Assembly (NCBI GenBank): GCA_003864495.1
Contig: ML133426.1
Location: 2,914,001 to 2,978,000, forward strand
DNA: 64,000 nt
Direction of reading: 5' to 3'
Source of the DNA: Nemopilema nomurai
Taxonomy: Eukaryota > Cnidaria > Scyphozoa > Rhizostomeae > Rhizostomatidae
Shown: positions 49,408 through 62,800 of the stretch, in pieces
How positions within the stretch are numbered: position 1 is the stretch's first letter
Layout of the letters: each line of letters opens with the position of its first letter
Program-made: the position numbers and the translations under genes
Notes under the pieces: generated by a model
The model's database searches: none
What the model was told of the DNA's origin: nothing
What the model saw: the letters and a program-made list of their open reading frames with translations, nothing else

Positions 49408-50578
49408 TTAGTGAAGAAAGAGGCTTTCCTGACTTACAAAGGTGCATCTTTTAGTGCTGGTGATGCTATTTAATAAATGTAATAAGTTTGGAGCATTTAA
49501 AGTCGGATTGTATTTATAAAAGACTTCCATGATAGATGCAGTGGTAATTGCTTCTTCAGTTACTTGAGAAATCTACTTACGATCTACATATCTACATAAT
49601 TACTGCAAAAGCGAGTTGGTTGACACAAGAAAGGCGTCTAGACCAGATGCCCCAGGAAAGAAGCTAGTGGTTGTCCTTCCTTTTCTGCTTCAATCGTCCT
49701 CTCCAATACCAGTGCTTCCAGTTCTATTTTGAAAAGAATTCGCTCATCTCGAATCATGCAGTTTCGTTTTATTGAAGTTAATGGACTGGCATTGCGTGAA
49801 TCAGGCGGCCAACATATTTTTGAAAACGTAACTTCTTGTATGGACTGCTTAGATTCTGCCTTGTATTGGGGCTCTCGAGAAACCGCCATTTCGACAGCTA
49901 TCAAACAATCAAACGATTGCATGAACGACAGCTATCAGCATACCAAATCAACTCCCAATTTCCTTATTTCTTCCTTTTTTGTAGAATTTCCTTACCAAAA
50001 ATCTAAGCTTTCCTAACGATTTTCCTCAAATCTATGTGGAAGTAAAACTAAATGCAAAATGCGTTCCTAGCTCATGCGACATTAAACTGGCCATTTTATA
50101 AGAAGCATAACGTTAATCGCTTACTATACGAAGGAAACATATTTGGGCTTATTTCGATGCAGTTAAAGGACAAAAATTTATGCCAGATGAGTTGTTAGAG
50201 TTGGGTTAATCATGCCCCTTTCAGAAAGCGGGATCGACTTAGCCTTCGTGTGACTGGGATGTTTGGCAAAGTTTGGAATGGTTTACATTTAGCCAGTCTC
50301 ATTATCACCTTTTACTTATTAAACTGCTACTGTTATGTTATCTATAATGAATGTGAAATTAAAAAGCCCAGGAAAATGGTGACTGTTTAGACAGTTTTAG
50401 GGCTTCTTCGAAACCTCCTATGCATCTTATATCTTCCTACCTTCTCCTAACAACTACCATTTCCCTCTTTCTTCCTTCCAAATGGTCAAATTTACTTGCC
50501 ATAAGGAAATTTCCTCACAAGCGGAATCACTGGCATGACTTCGTTTAGTAAGGGACAGAATAGAGGAAAATACTTGCC
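49408..50578. other. Region upstream of FH; promoter not delimited
   Basis: No TATA box is evident near the FH start. Overlapping frames at 49,922-49,638 (minus, ending LERTIEAEKEGQPLASFLGH) and 49,729-50,016 (plus) have no recognisable family. The FH promoter should lie within the last few hundred bases, but no specific site is supported. Confidence 0.35.
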
Positions 50579-50725
50579 GTGAAGCATGCCGGCGTTATTT
50601 CCTTGTGCTGGGGCAAATCTTGCCGACACCCCAGTCGGTATCAAAAGAGTTCCAATGGTTCCAGCCAGTCATACCCGAACGCCACCGCCAGCCCGCAACG
50701 AAGGAGCTTTCACTCAAAGGTCGAC

Positions 50726-50821
50726 ATGGCAGCCAGGTTATTCGCAAAACGTGGTGGTGGACTGTTTTCCGCTGTGCAATCGACCAGAAAGCCACAGACA
50801 TTGCTGCTGACTAGAAAAATG
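50726..50821 (+). CDS. FH: FH exon 1 (mitochondrial presequence)
   Basis: 96 nt, [20 protein letters not shown] through LLLTRKM, phase 0, donor GTAACA. The frame is open upstream to an ATG at 50,579 (49 extra codons); 50,726 is preferred because a presequence normally starts here and the upstream extension lacks presequence character. Confidence 0.85.
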
Positions 50822-53800
50822 GTAACATTTTATTATTAAGCTAAGGCAACTGCTGCCAAAGCTTTAGGCAGCATGTTTCTACCACAAGTAAGGATGTTTG
50901 ATAATGCTAGAGGTATGAGACAACCCCACTCCAGTCTGCAGAGTATGGCATGTGCACACCGGAGATATTTTTGTACAAAACCTATTGCACACAGGGTTCT
51001 TTGGGTGTGGCAACTAAGATAGGTGTGACTGGGTGTGGTCCCACAGAAAATGTCAGCTGATAAAAACAAGTACAGTTGTGTATATGAACAATTCAAGATA
51101 TCAAAGAATCTTACTTGACAAATATACAAATAAAAACTTGCGCTATCTTCAACAGTTTACTTCAAAAATGTACTTAAAGTATCCCTGAAGAACAGCAGGG
51201 CTATGATTTTATATATTCACTCGTTTTATAATGCTAGATCTGGGACTGGTGAGGTTGGCAGCTTCTTAAATCACAAGACTTGCTACCAAAGGTTTTGAGT
51301 GACAGTCCGAAAGCCAACGTTGTCAGCACGAATGTGTGAATGTCCTCATTTGTTATTTGAATGAAATATATTTAATGACTACCTACTTAACCAAAAATAG
51401 GCTGGAGACAAAATTTTATTTCCAAACAAATTCCCAGACATCAGTCTTTATTGCGTCTCCCACATTGAGTTTCCTTCCCATTTTTATGGTAAAATGCAAA
51501 TTCACAAATTTTAGCCACAACAGGGGAAAAAAGCTAGTGCACTCCAGAAATTTTTGGTGGTGCACACTGGCACACCAGGCTTTTTGCTTGTGCACACTGG
51601 AGATCTCGTCCAAAAGTGCCATACTCTCCAGACCGGACCCCACTCACCATTACCCACAGCAACCATTAAGGGGCATACTCTCCAAAAAATCTTGTATTTC
51701 TCACACTCTATTTGCAAGAGTGAAATACATCTGCAAAACTTTCCCTTATATTTTAGAAAGAAGCAGAAATTTGTCAGATGGCTGTTGATAAATGATGCAT
51801 GACCCTAGGTTTAACCTTTACCCTAAGCAAACCATAACCCCAGACCTTTCAACCTATAATTTTCAAAACTTGAAGATTCAGATTTTTTGTTGAGATAAAC
51901 TGGGAGATTTGGCCAAAAACAGGGAGATCCTTGGAGTCTTTTAAATTTTAAGCAACATACCTGGCAAAAAAGTCTTGTTGACCAAATAGCCAATGCCAAC
52001 AATTATCATGAGTAGCATCTTCCTAATTGTTTTTAAAATTTTTGTTAATTTGCAAACACTAAGAAAAATACTCAGGAAGAGTCATTCTTATAAGAAAATC
52101 TTTAAAGACAGAAAAAAACTGGGAGAAATCATAAAAAACCAAGAGGCCAGGAAAAACAGACAAAACTTGGAGTCTCCCTGCAAAACTGGGAGTGTTGTCA
52201 AGTTTGCCTAACCCAATTCAGTCTATAAACAATTGCCAGGTGTACCACTGGTTATGCATGAAAGGTCAACCCCAATGATTTGTGCCACCTTTTTCAAGTC
52301 TTGCAATTTACCATGTGCTTTTAATTTTTTGGATATATAAAGAAAATGAGGCAATTCATGTAAATATCTTAAAAATACAACAACAATATGATGAAAATGT
52401 TCAGAATTTTCTAGTCATTACAGCAGGGTGTGATTGACAAGGTCTAGGGTGCCCATTTTATTTTAAGCTCAAGCCAGAGGTATCCAAAAACGAGTATATT
52501 GCTTGCCAAAGCCAAATTAGCCTACCCTGTCCAGTTCCAACAATTTGGGACCTTATTTTGAGGAAGGGATGTGAAAGTTTTTACTCAGTTTTAGATAGCT
52601 TTGAATCCTTGGCAAAGAACACATAAAAATTCTTTGCGAAGAATCTAACATAGGCACGAAGAAAGTTTTCCTGGCCTTGTCAATTCCTGGCTAAAGTTGG
52701 TTGAAAATAATGGAAATATTGACTCAATGAAAGCACCTTATAAGGACATTGCTATGTAGCTGAACCCAATGCAGTGTCTTAAAGTGTGTTGGCAAATTTA
52801 AATCAAGCCAAAATGGATTGTTGACATATTATTTTCTGGCTCAGAAATTCATGATCTTATTTTTTGGAGTTTCTTAAAAATATTGATTTGGTTCTAAAAG
52901 TTTTTTTAAATTTTTGGGGCTTTAAATACTAGGTTTTTTTTAAAAACCGGTTTCATATAAAAAATGTGTAGCAGTTGAGAGGGAGTTTGTGGTCTGCCAA
53001 TTGGGCATGTGCACAATCCAAAAATGTTGATTGAATCCTATCAATTTGACCACTTTCATTTAAGTGGAAACTCAGCTGTAGGATAAGCCTTTCATTTAGA
53101 TGTTAACTTTGAGCCTTCAACTTTGAAATGATAAAAAATATTTATTGCACCTGGTGCCATTCTAAGGATGTTTTTTGGCATTGTCATGCATAATTTGGAA
53201 ACAACTTATTTTTGGTTCAATAGCAATTGTCTTGCCATAACCCTCTGCTTCCCTGAAAGCCACCACCAGATATGATTATAACTTAGTGTAGCAGCAAAAC
53301 ATTGGAATCATTCTAAAAGCACAAAGTTCTGTATAAACATTTAATGTCCTATTTCAATAAGGCATCATCAAATTGAAAAAGATAGAGCACCTTTCAGGCA
53401 TGACTGGGAATGGCGTGGGATCCCTCTTTATAACTTGGGGGCCGAGAATTCAGTTTCTAAGAATTTCCCCATTCTTCCCTGACTAGTTAAATTGGTAAAA
53501 TGTCAATTACTTTTGTTCTAATTCTTTGATTGGGCCCAGAAATAATTGAAGCTCTTTTCAAGGTTTGTCTAAACATCACATGTTTTCTAGCATTTAAAAC
53601 ATAACAAAAACGTATGCCTTGAAAGACTATTTTCATTATAATCTCTTCTCTGTGATTTAGTACCTCTCCCCCTGAAGCAGTTTTTATACTAAAAGCTTCC
53701 TTGTTATATAGATTATCACAATGCAATAGGCTTTGGACAACAATAGCTCCATAAAATGTTGATAATGATGTGACCCTGATGAATTTTCCTCTAAATTCAC

Positions 53801-56800
53801 ACAAGTGTTGAACCTCATTAGAAAATCTCATGCCCGAAATTTCAGGGATGTAGGTCAACTTGTTTCTGAGTTATGGCAGGTAAAAAGGGCCAACATTCCT
53901 CAATGGCAACTTTGATTTTGATAAATTTATGAGACAGTCCTTGTATACTGAGCACTCCCCTAAAGTGAAGCAAGAAGGGTATTATTGGGACTGCCAAGTC
54001 AAAACAGTACTTGACAAAAATCTTGTAGGGGATTTCAAATTCATCCACTGATGTACAACTAAGGGTGTACCTTGGTGATATGGAGTGGGGGGTGGGAGGG
54101 GTGTAAATTTGTCAATTTACTGACCAAATTGAAACGCTTGCTAGTCAATGTATAACTTCATCTTTATATTTTAAATTTTAGCACCTTTTTCAATATATTT
54201 TTGTCAATTTCAAGCAGTTAAGATCCTTCCATCAAACATGACGTTTTTCAAGCTTTCTCTTGCTGCTCTAGATCATAACACACAAGCCACATTTCTTCTT
54301 CTTTTTACTCCTACTTGTGAAATTCTCGTCTTTTTGGGCTTTGATTCATTCTTGCTGCTCATCATTTCTTTTATGGACGTTGGGCAGTTTTCACTACACA
54401 CCAGTGTACTATGAAAAGTCGTGATACGAATCTACCAACAATCTATCGGTAGAATTTATTGTCCAACTTTATAAAAGTTGGAGGGAGTGCAACCCTCTTC
54501 CAAACCCCCCGGTAGATACACCCCTGCATCTTTATTGGTTTCCTACCTAAGGAAGTTTTTCTTGGTAAATTTTCTTGTTTTTAACAGATGTTCAACCAGG
54601 GACGGTGCGTAGCGCTGCCGGAGTGGTATTACTTTTCCAAATAAAGCAACATATAGTTTTTAGCCGCACCTTTATTTTAGATGAGAAACGCCCTTATAAT
54701 GGCAACCTCATTGCAAATGCAGAATTCGTTGATGCATATATTCTTATATAGGCCGGGACAGATTTAAAAGGCAAGAGTTGGAGGGGTTTAGATAATTACT
54801 GAATTTTTAAAAACACTTTTACTCAGGCAAAGGTTTTGTTCAGACAAACATTTTTGCGAAGAAAAATACATCTTAGTGTGTTTCCTCTGAGAACAGACCA
54901 GCATTTAGAGCCTAAACTTGCCTGATCGATAAAAACTTTACGAGGGATACATACGAATAAGAATTGAAATTGCTCTGCCTGAAAGTTTATGTTTTTAAAA
55001 AGGTGCACGTTTTAAAATGTAATACTGGAATGAAGAAAAGTTGCACTTCTCTTGTCGTGTTGACCAACAGCTTTGATAGGCATCCAATATGACTGGAATT
55101 TAGATCATCGTAAAACCCAATATGACTGGAATATCAAACATTGAAACCCCGAAAACCGCATTTTCTTCTGCAGAAAACCCGAAACCCGACGACGTATATT
55201 GGCATAAACCTGCAACCCGTAAGATCCCAAAGGTCCCTTTTTCTGTAGCCGCTAAGATTAAGAAGGTTGAAGACGACGGCTGGAAGCCCTCACTTTTCAG
55301 CCCCGTTATTAAAATCGTGCCTCGAGGATTCTTTATTCTATCTGGTATGAAACGAAAACAAGTTTAAAGTTGAGAAGTGAAATATTTTCACTCACAGTAG
55401 AAAAATCACCCATGACTAAACAAGGCCAATAGTAAGAAGTCCTTCATTCTTTCTGCCCAAATCCATTTAAATAACTCATATACCGAGTCACTGGATCTGT
55501 GTTTTATGGTAACTTTCTTCTTTCAGGGGAGTCGTTGTTTATATGTACATTTTACCTGAGTCGATTCTAAAAGAAAAACTTTTAAAAAGTCCTATCGGTG
55601 CTAGCCTGATAACCAGCCCATTAGGCTACATTGGTGTTCGTTTTCTTCATTTCGAAAAAGCGATTCATCTCTACTTTGAAAATGTACACCCAAATAGCGA
55701 AAACAATGCGCACCATCGAAAACAATAGACTTGTGCGTCACAAAAGGGCTCCCCTGAAACGTGACATTTGGAATACCGTAACTTGCTGTGATTTCAAACT
55801 GATTACACATATGAAATCTCAGTGGGATAACAATGACTATAATTTATAATGGTCTGTCATCAGTTTTCTTTGCGAAGTAGATACACAAAGCAATATTTCA
55901 TTGAAAAAGTGGAAAAAGTGGTATCAGACTAATGAAGCTAATACCTTCAAACACCGCCCCTAATTTCAACTGCACACACATCTTTGAAATTTTTTCCCAA
56001 TAAGGCCAGACTTTTGTTAAACTAGGTCTTGCGATTTTCCACCAGCATTCATCATCAAATTTTAAATTTTGTAAAAACATATTTATAAATATTTGTCATC
56101 AATTTGCTGTTCTGCAGAGGAGCTGTGTGCAAAAATTGATTTTGCTGTGGGTTATCTAGTGCATTGCTCCTCTCCTGTTTTGTATATTGACTTAGAAATT
56201 CAAGTACCAATCTATGATATGTGTTTGGTTGCAAATCAGTATACCTTTTAAGGTTGAGTCATTTTTTCAGGCAAGTATTCGGGTAGAAACAGACACCATG
56301 GGTGAAATGAAAGTTCCTGCAGATCGGTATTACGGTGCACAAACTGCAAGGTCTATGGAAAATTTTCCAATTGGAGATGAAAATGAAAAAATGCCAGTAA
56401 GTTTTATTTTATATTAATAACATGCTTTCAAAAACATAGACATTAAAAAAAGCATCTTATACCAAATTGTAACAGGCAGAATTACACTTCATCTTCAAAC
56501 GCAAATTGAATCTCAGTTTTACTTTTCTGCTTCTCAAAAGATGTTTTATGCTGTTTTCTTAGCTGGGGCATCAATAATCTTAAAATGATTTGCATATTTA
56601 GCTAGTTGCCTTGGTTTATGAAATGACATCATTTTCTATCCAAACATCTCTCAATAAGATTTGTTTATTACTCTTTGCAATTATTACAATCTTGATTATT
56701 ATGATGATAAGCCACTGTAGTATCAGGAGAGAGTCGCTCAATATCAGTCCCTATGATGGCAATCCTCTAGGTGCCTTAGAAACCAACCACTTTGTCATGA

Positions 56801-59800
56801 GTGTGCTTTCTTCCCAATGTTTTGTATGCTCTAAACGTGTAAAAAACTTTCTTTTCAAATTTGGTGTTGTGCAAATTTGATGGTTGATCCTCTTATTGCC
56901 TTTTTTAGATGGATGTTATAAAGGCATTTGGTTTTCTGAAAAGGGCCGCGGCAGAAGTGAATATAGAATATGGTTTGGATGTGAAAGTTGCGGAATCAAT
57001 TTGCAAATCCTGTGACGAGGTTGCTAAAAATTAAATGTTTATTAATATTCACGATAACAGTTTAATGAATGTTTTTTTATTTCTTTTTTGAAAGAATTTA
57101 CTTCTCTTTACCGAAATATTTTTTATTTCTTTACTGAAAGAATTTACTTTCTTTACCGAAAGATTTTTTATTTCTTTACTGAAAGAATTTAATTTTCTTT
57201 TCCAAAAGATTTTTTATTTCATTACTGAAAGAATTTACTTTTCTTTACCGAAAGATTTTAATTTCTTTACTGAAAGAATTTACTTTTCTTTACCGAAATA
57301 TTTCTTTACTAAAGAAGCTAGGCAATTAGGCAGCAAGTAAGGGCTGCAATCCATGTTTGCTGTGCTCAGCTTTGTGTTTCAATGTCCTTAAAGCCCTTAC
57401 ACAATTACCTCTGTGCATATAATAACCAGTCAATCAATAAAAGGTGGAAAGAATTCTGGGATCGGACAGCTAAGATCTATCATCCTACGATGGATTTTTC
57501 CTCCGCAGTGTGCTTTATGTCGATTAAATAATTGTAGCTGTGTAACAAGCCGGAAATGTGTGTGTTTTTCTCAGAGGTCCCTGGCTCTTGCCATATATGG
57601 AATCAACATCGATCAATAATTTTATATAGGAATCAATGCTTTTTATCGTGGTCCCTTTACAGATAATCAGTGGCAAAATTGGCAGAGAGCACTTTCCTCT
57701 AGTAATTTGGCAAACTGGTTCGGGTACCCAGAGTAACATGAATGTGAATGAAGTTGTTAGTAATCGCGCCATTGAAATGATGGGAGGAGAACTTGGCAGC
57801 AAAGCGCCAGTGCACCCTAATGACCATGTCAATAAAAGTCAGGTTTGTTTCTACAACTGCCTACGGGTTTGTTTCAATAGTACGTTGCCTCAATTAATGT
57901 AAGCTCTCTACTCTAATAGCAGCTTTATCCCCATGCTTTATCCCTATGCTTTTTCCCTATGCTCCAAGTGACAAAATATCTCCCAGAAGCCTCTGTTTTT
58001 TGGTGCTATCATTTTTTATATCCAACCCCCACTTCTATAATCTTCAGTTTCTCTTATCACTTTTCCATTTAAGCAACGTACGTCTCGTTGAGTATCCATT
58101 AGGATAGCACTAATTTCTAAGCCAATCTGTGGTGTTTGTCATTTTTGTGAATTTTTCTAGAAAGAATGTTTCTTTTTTCAAATGTTACTTGCAATTGGCT
58201 ACCTTCTGTTTACCAAGAAAAATACTATCACAGGCACCATATAAGCACAATTAATTACAACGTTCTTTTGAATTCTTTTGAATAGAGCTCCAACGATACC
58301 TTCCCCACTGCAATGCATGTTGCCGCGGCTCAAGTGGCCAATAATTTTCTCCTACCGGGACTAAGACATCTGCAGGGTGCTTTGAAGAGCAAAGCAGAGG
58401 AGTTTCAAGGCATTATTAAGATTGGAAGAACACATACACAGGTAAACAGGGTTAATAGAAAATGGTTTTGTAAATGGAAGAGTGTTTGACCAAAGTTATG
58501 ACTACACTATTTTGAGACTATGTTTACACGAGAACGGTTCCAAAAACCGTATTAATTTGAGTTCACTGTTTACAAGTTTTCTGAAGATTCCTGTTTACAC
58601 GTTTCCTGAAGATTCCTGTTTACACGTTTCCAACATAGTTCACTTACGCGCTGTGTTCACACAAGACCTAAACTCGAGGAGATCGTTGCGGCATATTTAC
58701 ACTTGGTTGTATCAAGCTGCTGGTTGCCGTGCCCTATCAATCACAGAGTAAAAATCACATAATAGTTTGCAGTATTCGCATTGGCCAGTGAACTCAGAAC
58801 GCCTAAGTGAACTCAGAACGCCCAAGTGAACTCAGAACGCCTAAGTGAACTCAGAGCCCCTAAGTGAACTCAGTACGCCCAAGTGAACTCAGTACGCCCA
58901 AGTGAACTCAGAACGCCCAAGTGAACTCAGAACGCCCAAGTGAACTCAGAACGCCTAAGTGAACTCAGAACGCCCAAGTGAACTCAGAACGCCCAAGTGA
59001 ACTCAGAACGCCCAAGTGAACTCAGAACGCCTAAGCGAACTCAGAACGCCCAAGTGAACTCAGTACGCCTAAGTGAACTCAGAGCGCCTAAGTGAACTCA
59101 GAACGCCTAAGTGAACTCAGAACGCCTAAGTGAACTCAGAACGCCTAAGTGAACTCAGAACCCCTAAGTGAACTCAGAGCGCCTAAGTGAACTCAGAACG
59201 CGTAAGTGAACTCAGAACGCGTAAGTGAACTCAGAGCGCCTAAGTGAACTCAGAACGCCCAAGTGAACTCAGAACGCCCAAGTGAACTCAGAACGCCTAA
59301 GTGAACTCAGAACGTCCAAGTGAACTCAGAACGCCCAAGTGAACTCAGAACGCCTAAGTGAACTCAGAACGCCTAAGTGAACTCAGAACGCCTAAGTGAA
59401 CTCAGAACGCCTAAGTGAACTCAGAACGCCTAAGTGAACTCAGAACGCCTAAGTGAACTAAGAACGCCCAAGTGAACTCAGAACGCCTAAGTGAACTCAG
59501 AACGCCTAAGTGAACTCAGAACGCCTAAGTGAACTCAGAACGCCCAAGTGAACTCAGAACGCCTAAGTGAACTAAGAACGCCCAAGTGAACTCAGAACGC
59601 CTAAGTGAACTCAGAACGCCCAAGTGAACTCAGAACGCCCAAGTGAACTCAGAACGCCTAAGTGAACTCAGAACGTCCAAGTGAACTCAGAACGCCCAAG
59701 TGAACTCAGAACGCCTAAGTGAACTCAGAACGCCTAAGTGAACTCAGAACGCCTAAGTGAACTAAGAACGCCCAAGTGAACTCAGAACGCCTAAGTGAAC

Positions 59801-62800
59801 TAAGAACGCCCAAGTGAACTCAGAACGCCTAAGTGAACTCAGAACGCCCAAGTGAACTCAGAACGCCCAAGTGAACTCAGAACGCCTAAGTGAACTCAGA
59901 ACGTCCAAGTGAACTCAGAACGCCCAAGTGAACTCAGAACGCCTAAGTGAACTCAGAATGCCTAAGTGAAGTCAGAACGCCTAAGTGAACTCAGAACGCC
60001 TAAGTGAACTCAGAACGCCTAAGTGAACTCAGAACGCCTAAGTGAACTAAGAACGCCCAAGTGAACTCAGAGCGCCCAAGTGAACTCAGAACGCGTAAAT
60101 GAACGGATCTTTTTGGAACCGGACTCGTGTACACGGGACGGGGTCTAAGTCAAAAACTCTACATTGAAAACCGACTCAGAAAAGATTTCTGATTTTCATA
60201 AGTAACGCTTCCGGACCTAATTTAGAAGCGTGCTGGTCGTATTTGTTTGAAAATATATCTCTAATAAAAACTACAGTTTTTTTCTTGCTGTTGTGGGATT
60301 CTCGATGAACAGAAATGTATTCTGTGACCATAAAATACTTCATAAGCAGATTACCCTATTAATTGTCCTAAATAAATGTTTTTTAAACAAATTTTGGACT
60401 CGAATACTGCAATGAAGTTATTGCAAAATTGTGAATAATCTCTGTTTTGAACGATAAGTTTCTCTATTTGGTTATGTTGGCCTACATAACCCATCCTACA
60501 CATTGGTTACGCAATTTATCCGTTAGACATTTCACGAAAGATCCACAATACTAGCATACTTAACGTGGTGAACCTAGCAATTAACATACTGAATTCTTGC
60601 GTGCTTGCTGTTATTTTATTAAATCGCGTTCTTTCCAAAAGGATGCGACGCCGCTGACCTTAGGCCAAGAGTTTTCCGGGTACGTAACGCAATTGGAATA
60701 CGGCGTCTCGAGGATTGAAGGAGCATTACCAAGAGTTTACCAGTTGGCAATCGGAGGAACCGCAGTTGGTACTGGCCTCAATACCAGAATTGGTTTTGCA
60801 GAGAAAATGTCCTCAAAGATTGCTGATCTTACTGGAATTCCATTTGTTAGGTGCGGCTAGTTGAAGTTTCTTTAAAAACAGTTTGTCCTCGATTTGGTCG
60901 GCAGTAGATTTTTTCGCTTTTTGACGCGCCTATCTGTTTCTATAGTTGTAAGTTTGCTGTACGTTTCTATAAGTATTGCTTCTTCTATAAATTTACTAAA
61001 TTTAATAGGTAAAACACTGTTATTCTAGAACGAGTGATTAAAGGCAAGGAGTGTATCAATTGCATTTGTAAACTCTGAAGAACTTGTGTTTAAATACATA
61101 CTTTTTATCAAACTTTAAAGCCTTCTTTATATTTTCCCCTGTTTTGTATGTTTCCTGACTGTCAATCATTTGCTTTGCAAACACTTGATATTCGTCATCT
61201 CCCTTCACAGTGCTCCAAACAAGTTCGAATCCCTGGCGGCCCATGACGCCCTGGTCGAGCTGAGCGGAGCAATGAACGTCGTCGCGTGCAGCATAATGAA
61301 AATAGCCAATGATCTGAGGTTTCTCGGATCCGGTCCTAGGTGCGGACTGGGAGAGTTATTGCTCCCCGAAAATGAGCCCGGAAGCAGCATAATGCCCGGT
61401 AAAATTTTGTGATTATCTATGAAAGGCATACGTTAAACACACAGCACTAAAATATAAGACGTTACATTGGTGCAACTACTGTAATGAGGTAGAACAGGGG
61501 TGGATTCAGGGAGAAATCTGACTACAGCAAAGGAAGGGAAATATTTTAGAGCCACGCCCTTCAGGCTGTCTAAAATGAAGGCCACATCCATTTTATATGA
61601 ATACTATTGTTCTGTTGTTGGTCATATGATCAAAATTTTTGTTACTGGTCAGCTCTAAAATCATATAATAAAATTTAACAAAGGCTTTGATCCCTGTAGG
61701 AATGCGTGATTCACAGAACGGAAACAAAGAAAATCGCAAGGGCTATTGTTGACATTTTCATAGGGAAATTGAACGCGACAGAATTTTTGAATAGGCTATT
61801 AACGTAAGCGGTCGCGAATACAATTGCATAGGTCAGTCTATCTGTTTATTGGACAGTTAAACAATAATTGCATAGGCCAACTTGTATTTTGATTGGCTAT
61901 TTGAGTCTGCACTGAATTTTATTAGACACTTTCTACAACAATTGCATAGGTCAACTCGGTTTCTTGTTCGACAGTTCAAATTTCACCTATGCTCGCGCCA
62001 AATTTAGCATAGCTCAACTTGCCTGTGATTGGCTTGACGAACGAAGCAACAGCAATAGCGGCAATAGTATGGATGTTATTCCAGAGAACAGGAAGAATTT
62101 TTGTGGCATTGGAGACGTTAATTGATGCAAAAGGAAATTGTTTGAGGAAATCTGACTTATGCTCGTGCAAAGGTTGCTAACGTCTGGATCCGCCCCTGTA
62201 GAATTGCAGTTCATTTGATGCGATTTGTGGTCTTTATTACTTCGGGTCCTATAACGAACCATACAAAACCTTCAGAGGTAAAGGAAGGCAAAGTTATTTG
62301 CGTATTGGATAGCCAGTCTTAGGATCAACTTCGGTATTGGCACAAAACAGAAGTTGTCCTCCTACGCATCAACATTAGCATTGGAGCATTATAGTTTAAT
62401 CGTTAAAGATAATACGTGTGCTATGAGTTATGAAAGTTTCTTTCTGGGTGGCTGTCTTTGTCCATCTCCAAGGTATTGATTTGTCCTTTTTCCAGGAAAA
62501 GTGAACCCTACTCAGTGCGAAGCAATAACCATGGTTGCAGCACAGGTGATGGGGAACAACGTCGCTGTGACGGTTGGGGGGAGCAATGGTCACTTCGAGT
62601 TGAACTGCTTCAAACCGTTGATCATCAAGAACGTGCTGCAGTCGGCACGCCTACTCGGCGACGCATGCGCCGCATTTGCAGATCATTGTGTGTCAGGTAT
62701 AGTTGCGAACGAAGAGCGAATAGGGAAGTTGCTGAACGAGTCACTGATGCTGGTAACTGCCTTGAATCCACACATTGGGTATGACAAGGCTGCCAAATTG

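Larger units (their letters stand above)
50822..56270. other. FH intron 1
   Basis: 5,449 bp of AT-rich sequence. It holds a probable hAT-type element end near 54,503-54,526 and one coding-like open frame at 55,119-55,367 (listed separately). Other frames are short and unrecognised. Confidence 0.7.

Noticed and set aside
48932..49447. 171-codon minus-strand ORF with repeated hydrophobic motif as a membrane protein
   Set aside because: Fully explained by the 37-bp minisatellite; all three frames are equally open.
61220..61232. tRNA B box GTTCGAATCC
   Set aside because: It lies inside FH exon 7 and encodes KFESL; no tRNA fold surrounds it.
62458..62784. 108-codon plus-strand ORF overlapping FH exon 8
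   Set aside because: Out-of-frame shadow of the FH coding sequence.
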